Source: Caryophanales bacterium UBA1231
GTDB taxonomy: Bacteria; Bacillota_I; Bacilli_A; ML615J-28; CAG-313
Assembly: GCA_002309035.1 (NCBI GenBank)
Contig: DBWT01000084.1
Location: forward strand, 1 to 12,521
Direction: 5' to 3'
Length of the DNA stretch: 12,521 nucleotides
This document shows positions 7,257-12,521 of this stretch, piece after piece (the stretch's first letter is position 1; each line of letters begins with the position of its first letter). Under the pieces are notes generated by a model, which worked only from the letters and a program-made list of their open reading frames with translations, was not told where the DNA came from and did not search any database. The position numbers were made by a program, and so were the translations under genes.

Positions 7257-9155
7257 ATGGAAAAAGTAAGAATCCAAGATGATTTATATTTAGCTGTTAA
7301 TGGTGAAACTCTAGAAAATTTAGAGATTCCAGCAGATCGTCCAATGGCTGGTGGTTTTGCACAACTTGCTGATGATGTTGAAAAACTAATGATGGCTGAT
7401 TTAGAAGCAATCGATAAAGGTGAAAAGAAGACAAATATCAAAGAAATGACAGAAGCCATTAAACTATATCGTTTAGCAAAAAATAGTGAAAAAAGAAATA
7501 GTGATGGAATTAAACCAATTCTACCATTATTAGATACAATCAACAATTTAAAATCAGTTAGTGAATTTAATAAATTATTACCTGAGTTCTTGTTTAAAAG
7601 AGTGGAATTACCATTCCAAGCAGGTGTAACCGAAGATATGAAAGATGCGACTAAGAAGTCATTCATTATTTTAGGACCTAATATTATATTACCTGACACA
7701 TCATATTATGCTGAAGGTGGACCATATCCTCAAATGATTGGTTTATGGCAACAAATGGCATCAATGGTTTTACAACATACACCATTAAGCTTAGAAGAAC
7801 AACAACTATTTATTCAAGATACTATTGCTTTTGATAAGTTAGTATCAAAATCAGTTAAAAGCCAACTTGAATGGGCAGATTACGTTAACAACTATAATCC
7901 AATATCATTAGATGAAGCAGCAGGGTATCTTGCACCAATAGATTTTGAAAATTTATTAAAATCTTTATATCAAGATAATCTTCCTAAACAAGTTATCGCT
8001 TATGATTTACGTGCAATTAAAGAGTTTCATCAATATTTTAATGAAGAAAACTTTACAATGTTTAAACATTGGTGCTATGTTAAAACATTACTACATAGTA
8101 CTGATTACTTATCTTGTGAACTTGCTGCAGCAGGACATATGTTCACACAAGCACTTATGGGTATTTCAAAAGATCCTGAGATAGAAAAACAAGCATATCG
8201 TGTGGCTTCATCTGTCTTTTCTGAACCACTTGGTATCTATTATGGTAGAACATATTTTGGTGAAGAAGCAAAGAAAGATGTTGTTGAATTAGTAAAAGAA
8301 ATCATTGAAACATATAAAATAAGAATGGCTAAAAATGATTTCTTAAAAGAAGCAACAAAAGAAAAAGCAATAAAAAAACTTTCAACAATTGAAATTAAAA
8401 TGGGATATCCTGATAAAGTAAGAGAAATCTATACTAAACTAATTGTTGATGAAAGTAAATCATATTATGAAAATATGATAAATATCAATAAAATTAAGGA
8501 TATGGATGAATTTAATGATCTATTAAAACCAGTTGACAGAAGCATTTGGGTAATGCCTGGTCATATGGTTAATGCTTGTTACAATCCATCAGCAAATGAC
8601 ATTACTTTCCCAGCAGCAATTCTTCAAGCTCCTTTCTATTCAATCAAACAAACACGTAGTGAAAACTTAGGCGGTATTGGTTCTGTTATTGGTCATGAAA
8701 TTTCTCATGCATTTGATAACAATGGAGCACATTTTGATGAAACAGGAAGTCTTAATAACTGGTGGACAGAAGAAGACTTTTCAGCATTCAAACAAAAAAC
8801 ACAAGATATGATTGAACAATTCGATGGTATTGATTATCATGGTGGAAAAGTTAATGGTGAATTAGTTGTATCTGAAAATATCGCTGATAATGGTGGTGTT
8901 GGTGTAACACTTGAAATCATGCACAACACTAAAGGTGCTGACTTCAAAGAGTTTTTCATCAACTGGGCTAGAATTTGGTGTATGAAAGCTAAAGAAGAAT
9001 ACATTCAAATCCTTCTTGTTCGTGATGTTCACTCACCAAATGTCTTAAGAGCTAATATGGCACCACGTAACTTTAATGAATGGTACGAAGCATTTGATGT
9101 AACAGAAAAAGATCAAATGTATATTGCACCTGAAAAGAGAATATCAATTTGGTAA
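7257..9155 (+). CDS. pepO: M13 family zinc metallopeptidase, PepO-like
   Basis: Zinc endopeptidase of the neprilysin family, which cleaves oligopeptides. The 632 residues match bacterial PepO. The zinc site HEISH is at 480-484 within GSVIGHEISHAFDNNG (475-490), with the third ligand Glu540 and Asp544 in SENIADNGG (539-547). The substrate-binding segment VNACYNPSAND (438-448) fits the usual N-A-x-Y-N-P pattern with Cys in place of the usual aromatic. HSPNVLR (592-598) and the terminal PEKRISIW (625-632) are also diagnostic. There is no signal peptide or membrane anchor, so it should be cytosolic, acting on imported peptides. It is the last gene of the operon, starting 9 nt after the decarboxylase stop and ending in a terminator. 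By inference it releases arginine-containing fragments for the deiminase pathway. Family certain; gene symbol by resemblance. Confidence 0.92.
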   Translation: MEKVRIQDDLYLAVNGETLENLEIPADRPMAGGFAQLADDVEKLMMADLEAIDKGEKKTNIKEMTEAIKLYRLAKNSEKRNSDGIKPILPLLDTINNLKSVSEFNKLLPEFLFKRVELPFQAGVTEDMKDATKKSFIILGPNIILPDTSYYAEGGPYPQMIGLWQQMASMVLQHTPLSLEEQQLFIQDTIAFDKLVSKSVKSQLEWADYVNNYNPISLDEAAGYLAPIDFENLLKSLYQDNLPKQVIAYDLRAIKEFHQYFNEENFTMFKHWCYVKTLLHSTDYLSCELAAAGHMFTQALMGISKDPEIEKQAYRVASSVFSEPLGIYYGRTYFGEEAKKDVVELVKEIIETYKIRMAKNDFLKEATKEKAIKKLSTIEIKMGYPDKVREIYTKLIVDESKSYYENMININKIKDMDEFNDLLKPVDRSIWVMPGHMVNACYNPSANDITFPAAILQAPFYSIKQTRSENLGGIGSVIGHEISHAFDNNGAHFDETGSLNNWWTEEDFSAFKQKTQDMIEQFDGIDYHGGKVNGELVVSENIADNGGVGVTLEIMHNTKGADFKEFFINWARIWCMKAKEEYIQILLVRDVHSPNVLRANMAPRNFNEWYEAFDVTEKDQMYIAPEKRISIW

Positions 9156-9180
9156 AAGGAAGTTTATCTTCCTTTTTTTT
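9154..9180 (+). terminator. Rho-independent terminator of the arginine operon
   Basis: A 9-bp stem pairs 9154-9162 with 9168-9176 (core AAGGAAG/CTTCCTT) around a 5-nt loop and continues into a T-run to 9180. It overlaps the peptidase stop codon, so the operon ends immediately after its last gene. Confidence 0.85.
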
Positions 9181-9189
9181 GTTTTTTCA

Positions 9190-9218
9190 ATGCAAAAAAA
9201 GATGAATTGTGATAAAAT
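9190..9218 (+). promoter_or_regulatory. Predicted promoter of the membrane-lipid gene pair
   Basis: TAAAAT at 9213-9218 with TG at 9210-9211 makes an extended -10. The -35 position (9190-9195, ATGCAA) is weak. GAAAGG at 9239-9244 is the ribosome binding site, 9 nt before the ATG. An imperfect inverted repeat, TTGTGATAAA (9207-9216) and TTTATTCACAA (9228-9238), overlaps the -10 and the start region. Confidence 0.5.
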
Positions 9219-9253
9219 AATTAAGAATTTATTCACAAGAAAGGTATTATCAT

Positions 9254-10039
9254 ATGAGAGAATTTTTTGGTTTCGGTGGTTATGAAAGAACTGCCGAAGG
9301 TTATATGTCTTGGCAACACTTACTATTTGTCACATTAGTTATTTTAGTTATGATTGGACTTGCCGTTTTCTTAGGCATAAAAAATAAACACAAAGAAGAA
9401 AAAGAAAAGAATAAAGTATTGATTGTTGCAGCAATTTTAATTGATTCATTTGAATTATTTAAAATAGTGCTATTATGCTTTAGAAGTCATGATGCTTTGA
9501 ATTGGTTATATAATTTACCATTATTCTTATGTAGTATTCAATTAATAACAATTCCATTAGCAGCATTTTCTAAAGGTCGTGTTAAAGAAGCAGCCTTAGA
9601 CTTTGTCTTTATTTTTGGTCTTTTAGGTGCTGTCCTTGGAACATATGGAGCTGGTAATAATTATTCAGCATATCCTGTTCTTTCTTTTGACAATGTTGTT
9701 TCAGCAATTACTCATGCTATTTCTGGTTTTTGTTCACTATATATAATTATCTCTGGTATGGCTAGTATGAAGAAAAATAATATATATATTACTTTTATTA
9801 TTTTATTAGGTTTCTGCTTGGTCGCATATATTGTTGATTTAATTCTTCCATACAATTATATGTTTTTAATTAGAGATGATGGTACACCTTATTCGATGTT
9901 CTATAATTTAGTTAATGGAAATCCTGTATTATATCCAATCATTGTTGTTGTATTATTCTTATTATATATAACAGTTTTCTATCTAGTTTATTTCCTTATT
10001 CAAAAAGGAAAGCAAAAAAAGGTTACAGCAAATGTTTGA
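9254..10039 (+). CDS. YwaF/TIGR02206-like integral membrane protein (TMEM164-related)
   Basis: A 261-residue protein with about seven hydrophobic helices (roughly 20-42, 56-76, 85-105, 115-132, 150-170, 177-199, 224-248) and a charged lysine/glutamate loop at 43-54. Features recalled from the YwaF family are WQHLLF (20-25) with His22, NLPLFLCS (87-94) with Cys93, ITHAISGF (152-159) with His154, and LPYNYMFL (198-205). The family is related to eukaryotic TMEM164, reported as a cysteine-dependent acyltransferase in ether-phospholipid remodelling; whether bacterial members do this is not established, but Cys93 and His154 are reasonable candidate residues. It has its own promoter and GAAAGG ribosome binding site, and its last 8 nt overlap a PlsC-type acyltransferase gene. 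TGA is its stop. Family call moderately sure; a role in membrane lipids is inference. Confidence 0.65.
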   Translation: MREFFGFGGYERTAEGYMSWQHLLFVTLVILVMIGLAVFLGIKNKHKEEKEKNKVLIVAAILIDSFELFKIVLLCFRSHDALNWLYNLPLFLCSIQLITIPLAAFSKGRVKEAALDFVFIFGLLGAVLGTYGAGNNYSAYPVLSFDNVVSAITHAISGFCSLYIIISGMASMKKNNIYITFIILLGFCLVAYIVDLILPYNYMFLIRDDGTPYSMFYNLVNGNPVLYPIIVVVLFLLYITVFYLVYFLIQKGKQKKVTANV

Positions 10040-10898
10040 TCCAAAAACTAATAAGTTTCCATACACTGAATATACAGATCAACATTATCTAAAGGTTGAA
10101 TATAAAACACATTATGTTTTTGATGAAAACTATCCTTACCTTGATACATCAAAAAAACAAAAAAGAAGAGCTCGCTGGGTTAGGTTTTTATTGTATTTAA
10201 TTGTTTTTCCTGTTTATGCGGTAAAAATGGGTTTAAGAATTAGAGGTAGAAAAAATCTTAAAAAGCATAAAGAGTACTTAAAAGATGGAGCTATTTCTGT
10301 TTCTAATCATGTTCATATGTGTGATTACATATGTATTATGAATGCATTAAGACATCATAAAACTAATATTTTAGTATGGGCTCCTAATGTTAATGGCGAA
10401 AGTGGAAAATTAATACGCTCGGTTGGTGGCATCCCCATTCCTGAAGAATCAATGGCTGCCACAAAAGCATACATTAGGGCAGTAGGGAATTTACTAAATG
10501 ACCATGGATGGTTACATATATGTTCTGAAGGAAGTATGTGGGAATACTACTATCCTATTAGACCATTTAAAAAGGGAGCTGCGCATTTTGCTTTTAGATA
10601 TAATAAACCTATTGTTCCAATTGGTTTTTCATATCGTAAACCAGGTTGGATTAGAAGAAAGATATTTAAACAAATAGCACTGTTTAATGTTACAATTGGT
10701 GAACCACTTTATATTGATCAAACACTTCCAAAAGATGAACAAATATATGATTTAACTAAAAGAAGTCATGATGCGGTATGTTTACTCTCTGGTATTAATC
10801 CACAAGATAATATATATGAACCTGTCTTCAATCATGACAAAAGAATAGATTACTATACAACTGAATATGGTGTGGGCTACAAAAAATCAAGAAAGTAG
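10032..10898 (+). CDS. PlsC-family lysophospholipid acyltransferase
   Basis: A 288-residue membrane-associated acyltransferase of the 1-acyl-glycerol-3-phosphate acyltransferase (LPLAT) family, which transfers an acyl chain onto a lysophospholipid. Motif I is NHVHMCD (92-98), giving His93-x4-Asp98. Motif II is GGIPIPE (132-138), without the usual arginine. Motif III is SEGSMWEYY (165-173), with EGS for EGT. Motif IV is IVPIGF (194-199). A hydrophobic stretch at about 51-68 after a basic patch (KKQKRRAR, 41-48) probably anchors it at the inner membrane face. Length slightly exceeds minimal PlsC because of about 45 polar N-terminal residues. AAAGG at 10018-10022 lies 9 nt before the ATG, inside the upstream gene, which it overlaps by 8 nt. 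The tRNA starts 7 nt after its stop. Acceptor lipid unknown. Confidence 0.85.
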   Translation: MFDPKTNKFPYTEYTDQHYLKVEYKTHYVFDENYPYLDTSKKQKRRARWVRFLLYLIVFPVYAVKMGLRIRGRKNLKKHKEYLKDGAISVSNHVHMCDYICIMNALRHHKTNILVWAPNVNGESGKLIRSVGGIPIPEESMAATKAYIRAVGNLLNDHGWLHICSEGSMWEYYYPIRPFKKGAAHFAFRYNKPIVPIGFSYRKPGWIRRKIFKQIALFNVTIGEPLYIDQTLPKDEQIYDLTKRSHDAVCLLSGINPQDNIYEPVFNHDKRIDYYTTEYGVGYKKSRK

Positions 10899-10905
10899 CT
10901 CTCTT

Positions 10906-10996
10906 GGAGAAATACCCAAGTCCGGCTGAAGGGACTCGCCTCGAAAGCGAGCAGAGCAGAAATGCTGCAGGGGTTCGAATCCCCTTTTCTCCGCCA
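10906..10996 (+). tRNA. tRNA-Ser, anticodon CGA, CCA encoded
   Basis: The acceptor stem pairs 10906-10912 (GGAGAAA) with 10986-10992 (TTTCTCC), followed by a G discriminator and encoded CCA (10994-10996). The anticodon stem pairs 10935-10939 (CTCGC) with 10947-10951 (GCGAG), and the loop CTCGAAA holds CGA at 10942-10944, reading UCG. A class II extra arm with a GAAA loop sits at about 10953-10967, and the T arm pairs 10969-10973 with 10981-10985 around TTCGAAT. The extra arm and discriminator fit serine. No separate promoter is visible; it starts 7 nt after the acyltransferase stop and is probably co-transcribed. No clear terminator follows directly. Confidence 0.96.
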
Positions 10997-10998
10997 TT

Positions 10999-11029
10999 AC
11001 ACTTTGTCTATATGTCTTTTGCAAAATAG
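10999..11029 (+). repeat. Direct repeat copy A, left side of the lipoprotein gene
   Basis: This copy starts 3 nt after the tRNA and shares the 18-bp core TTGTCTATATGTCTTTTG (11004-11021) with copy B at 12426-12443. Both copies continue with a similar A-rich ending in AAAATAG, and similarity reaches back to ACAC. Copies A and B are in the same orientation, 1422 bp apart. Confidence 0.85.
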
Positions 11030-11048
11030 TGACCGCAAAAAGTCGCGA
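11021..11048 (+). repeat. Two short repeats, inverted relative to the right-hand array
   Basis: GCAAAATAGTGACC (11021-11034) is followed at a 14-bp step by GCAAAAAGTCGCGA (11035-11048). Both resemble the reverse complement of the CGACACTTTTTG units on the other side of the lipoprotein gene. CAAAAAG plus TCGCGA here matches CAAAAAGTGTCGCGA there with a 2-nt gap. The arrangement resembles multiple transposase-binding sites at a transposon end. Confidence 0.5.
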
Positions 11049-11068
11049 AATCAAAAATCATATTAGCG

Positions 11069-11086
11069 ATGTTTTCGATAAAACAT
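11069..11086. other. Small hairpin between tRNA and lipoprotein gene
   Basis: A perfect 7-bp stem (ATGTTTT/AAAACAT) closes a CGAT tetraloop. No T-run follows, so it is not a good intrinsic terminator. The remainder of 11049-11168 contains nothing else I can name, and no convincing promoter was found there: TTGAAT at 11128 and TATAAC at 11155 are 21 nt apart, too far. Confidence 0.4.
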
Positions 11087-11168
11087 TGGAATATAGCTGA
11101 TAATACCCGTTCAAGAGAATAAAAAGATTGAATCTTACAAAATAAAATTACTTTTATAACTTTGATAT

Positions 11169-11174
11169 AAGGAG
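11169..11174 (+). promoter_or_regulatory. Ribosome binding site of the lipoprotein phosphatase
   Basis: AAGGAG lies 10 nt before the ATG at 11185 and supports that start, which also gives a proper lipoprotein signal peptide. Confidence 0.75.
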
Positions 11175-11184
11175 AATGTAAAAT

Positions 11185-12294
11185 ATGAAAAAAATATTTA
11201 CGATTATTATTTGTTCATTAATGATATTCTTATTTACAGGATGCGATAATGATAAAAAAGAATATTTCACTTTATGGAATGAATGTAGTGCGTTAACTGC
11301 TTTAAAAGCATTTGTTGAAGATGTTACAAATGAAAAGTCTAATAATTATATTCCTATAGAAGACCGTATAGCAACATTTGATATGGATGGTACATTTATT
11401 GGTGAATTATATCCTACATATTTTGAATATAATTTATTGGAATATCGTGTTTTAGATGATCCAACATATAAGGATATTGCACCAGAAGATGTTATAGAAA
11501 CAGCCCAAGAAATAAGAGATTTTGTTCGGGAAGGAAAGAAACTTCCAGATAATTTCGACATGAAACATGCATATGCTGCAGCTAAAGCATATGCGGGTAT
11601 GACAATAGCTGAATTTGATCAATATGTAAAAGAATACAAAAGCAAAAATGCCAATGGTTTTAATAATATGACTTATGCTGAATCATTCTATAAACCGATG
11701 CTTGAAGTATTTGATTACTTAAGAGATAATGGATTTACATATTATGTTGTATCTGGTTCTGATCGTTACATTTGTAGAGCATTGGTAGAATCAATTGGTA
11801 TTCCAAAAAATCGAGTAATTGGTATGGATGTTGTCCTTAAAAGTAATAATCAAGGTGATGAAGAAGGTGTAAATTATACTTATAAAGTAAATGATACCCT
11901 AATTAGAACTGATGAACTTATTATTAAGAATTTGAAGACTAATAAAGTAAAACAAATATCACAAGAAATAGGTAAAGTTCCAGTGCTTTCCTTTGGAAAT
12001 TCAAGTGGCGATGTTTCTATGCACAATTATTGCTTAAGTAATCCAAAGTATAAAACAGCAGCATTTATGCTAATTGCTGATGATGATGTAAGAGATCACG
12101 CAAATAGAGAAAAAGCATTAAAATTAAAAGAAGATTGGATTAGCAATAATTATTATGTTATTTCAATGCGTGATGATTTTAAAACAATATATGGATATGA
12201 TGTAGTTAAAACAGATTTTGATTTTAATATGACAACTCTTGATTTATCTATTTTTGATGAATCAATTTATCGTAAATTTGAATTAATTATTTAA
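11185..12294 (+). CDS. HAD-superfamily phosphatase, predicted membrane lipoprotein
   Basis: A 369-residue secreted phosphatase. MKK, a hydrophobic core and lipobox LFTGC with Cys20 form a lipoprotein signal peptide, so the protein should be tethered outside the membrane. HAD motif I is FDMDGT (65-70) with nucleophile Asp66 and acid/base Asp68. Motif II is VVSGSD (188-193) with Ser190. A motif III lysine is likely near 254-256. Motif IV is GNSSGD (271-276) with Asp276. A helical cap lies between motifs I and II (about 75-170). The RIATFDMDGTF start with W31 and a helix before it recalls phosphorylcholine phosphatase (PchP) and phosphoserine-phosphatase-like HADs; the substrate is not shown. 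It is the only gene between direct repeats A and B, and its stop TAA is followed by a second in-frame TGA. An unrelated phosphomonoester substrate is equally possible. Confidence 0.85.
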   Translation: MKKIFTIIICSLMIFLFTGCDNDKKEYFTLWNECSALTALKAFVEDVTNEKSNNYIPIEDRIATFDMDGTFIGELYPTYFEYNLLEYRVLDDPTYKDIAPEDVIETAQEIRDFVREGKKLPDNFDMKHAYAAAKAYAGMTIAEFDQYVKEYKSKNANGFNNMTYAESFYKPMLEVFDYLRDNGFTYYVVSGSDRYICRALVESIGIPKNRVIGMDVVLKSNNQGDEEGVNYTYKVNDTLIRTDELIIKNLKTNKVKQISQEIGKVPVLSFGNSSGDVSMHNYCLSNPKYKTAAFMLIADDDVRDHANREKALKLKEDWISNNYYVISMRDDFKTIYGYDVVKTDFDFNMTTLDLSIFDESIYRKFELII

Positions 12295-12336
12295 TGAAGA
12301 ATCATATGGAATTTTGTTAGCTTTTTTTGCGTTATA

Positions 12337-12344
12337 GTCGCGAC
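12337..12344. repeat. Perfect GTCGCGAC palindrome at the edge of the 30-bp array
   Basis: Eight bases read the same on both strands and overlap the first CGACAC unit. AGTCGCGA at 11041-11048 on the other side of the lipoprotein gene shares seven of these bases. CG-rich words of this kind are rare in this AT-rich window. Confidence 0.6.
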
Positions 12345-12430
12345 ACTTTTTGTAAAAGAAAATACCTAAACGACACTTTTTGTAAAACAAAAGGTTCAAA
12401 CGACACATTTAGTAAAACACACACATTGTC
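12341..12430 (+). repeat. Three tandem units at an exact 30-bp period
   Basis: CGACACTTTTTGTAAAA begins at 12341 and 12371, and a diverged form (CGACACATTTAGTAAAA) begins at 12401. Units one and two match over 17 of 17 bases and the third over 15 of 17. The 12-13 nt between conserved cores are A-rich and partly conserved between units one and two. The array ends against direct repeat copy B. It looks like a set of protein-binding iterons or a transposon end rather than a CRISPR array: only three units, short, with similar spacers and no cas genes. Confidence 0.8.
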
Positions 12431-12452
12431 TATATGTCTTTTGTTAAAATAG
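12421..12452 (+). repeat. Direct repeat copy B, right side of the lipoprotein gene
   Basis: This copy contains the 18-bp core TTGTCTATATGTCTTTTG at 12426-12443 and continues TTAAAATAG. A further GCAAAAA at 12453-12459 corresponds to the start of the second short repeat (11035-11041) beside copy A, with 5 nt missing in between. It is in the same orientation as copy A. Confidence 0.85.
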
Positions 12453-12480
12453 GCAAAAATACATCAAAAACAATAAAAAT

Positions 12481-12521
12481 AGCAGCTTTTAGCCACTAAA
12501 AATGGTGTTAGCTGTTTTTTT
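12481..12521 (+). terminator. Terminator-like hairpin at the window end
   Basis: An outer stem pairs 12481-12487 with 12510-12516 (core CAGCT/AGCTG after one offset base) and an inner stem pairs 12494-12498 with 12503-12507 around AAAA, with an unpaired internal loop between them. A T-run from 12515 reaches the window edge. It is in the + orientation and could end the lipoprotein transcript. Apart from the repeats, 12295-12480 shows no gene. Confidence 0.55.

Larger units (their letters stand above)
10999..12459. mobile_element. Possible non-autonomous element carrying the lipoprotein phosphatase
   Basis: The segment consists of direct repeat A, two short motifs, one cargo gene, three motifs in the opposite orientation, then direct repeat B. 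Multiple oppositely oriented short sites at the two ends are known from IS21-, Mu- and Tn552-type transposons. No transposase or fragment of one is seen inside, so the element would depend on enzymes from elsewhere or be a relic. The exact ends are not defined: copy B could be the left end of a second element running past the window. The lipoprotein gene could also be an old resident flanked by chance insertions. Confidence 0.35.

Noticed and set aside
7214..7699. 161-residue open frame on the - strand opposite the start of the M13 peptidase gene
   Set aside because: It lies entirely over the end of the decarboxylase and the start of the peptidase genes, has no visible ribosome binding site or family motif, and is a serine/phenylalanine-rich antisense shadow.
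233..10039. Mycoplasma-type genetic code (TGA as Trp)
   Set aside because: Conserved tryptophans are TGG, and long conserved genes stay open with TGA read as a stop. One gene ends in TGA where a read-through would add only four residues.
10906..11029. tRNA-Ser 3' end as an integrase attachment site
   Set aside because: The direct repeat begins 3 nt after the CCA and does not duplicate any tRNA sequence at the right side; no integrase gene is seen.
11128..11160. Promoter TTGAAT/TATAAC for the lipoprotein gene
   Set aside because: The spacer is 21 nt, too long for a sigma-A promoter; other pairings were weaker, so no promoter is claimed.
12341..12430. CRISPR-like regular spacing
   Set aside because: Only three units with a ~17-bp core, 12-13 nt spacers that are partly similar, a diverged last unit, and no cas genes nearby.

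Overview
The window is about 12.5 kb of very AT-rich bacterial DNA with every gene on the + strand. Strong Shine-Dalgarno sequences, T-run terminators and mostly TAA stops fit a low-GC Firmicute or Mollicute-related lineage (Erysipelotrichia, or an Acholeplasma/RF39-like group). Tryptophan is written TGG inside conserved genes and TGA ends one gene, so the standard bacterial code applies and a Mycoplasma/Spiroplasma code is unlikely. Species cannot be named from this sequence alone.

Layout. (1) 1-95: last 30 codons of a glutathione-peroxidase-like gene, then a strong terminator. (2) 233-2236: a large CASTOR/POLLUX-type ion channel with two membrane helices and two RCK-like cytosolic halves. 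(3) 2333-2680: a small unrecognised protein under a promoter carrying a 12-bp direct repeat, closed by a terminator. (4) 2798-9155: a five-gene arginine-catabolism operon with a near-consensus promoter and a terminator: arginine deiminase, ornithine carbamoyltransferase, carbamate kinase, a fold-III PLP decarboxylase resembling biosynthetic arginine decarboxylase, and an M13 (PepO-like) metallopeptidase. The first three convert arginine to ornithine, ammonia, CO2 and ATP. The peptidase could feed arginine in from peptides and the decarboxylase could draw amino acid off toward an amine. No arginine/ornithine antiporter (arcD) is present between the promoter and the terminator. (5) 9254-10898: a seven-helix YwaF/TMEM164-like membrane protein overlapping a PlsC-type acyltransferase, followed within 7 nt by tRNA-Ser(CGA). 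(6) 10999-12452: a segment holding one gene, a HAD-phosphatase lipoprotein. It is bracketed by a near-identical ~31-bp direct repeat and by short repeated motifs in inverted orientation at the two sides, including three units at an exact 30-bp period on the right. This resembles transposon ends around a cargo gene with no transposase. (7) A terminator-like hairpin runs into the end of the window.

The most unusual points are the transposon-like bracket around the lipoprotein gene, the extended arginine deiminase operon, the paired membrane-lipid enzymes, and the non-canonical pore of the channel. No defence system, CRISPR array or phage module is visible.
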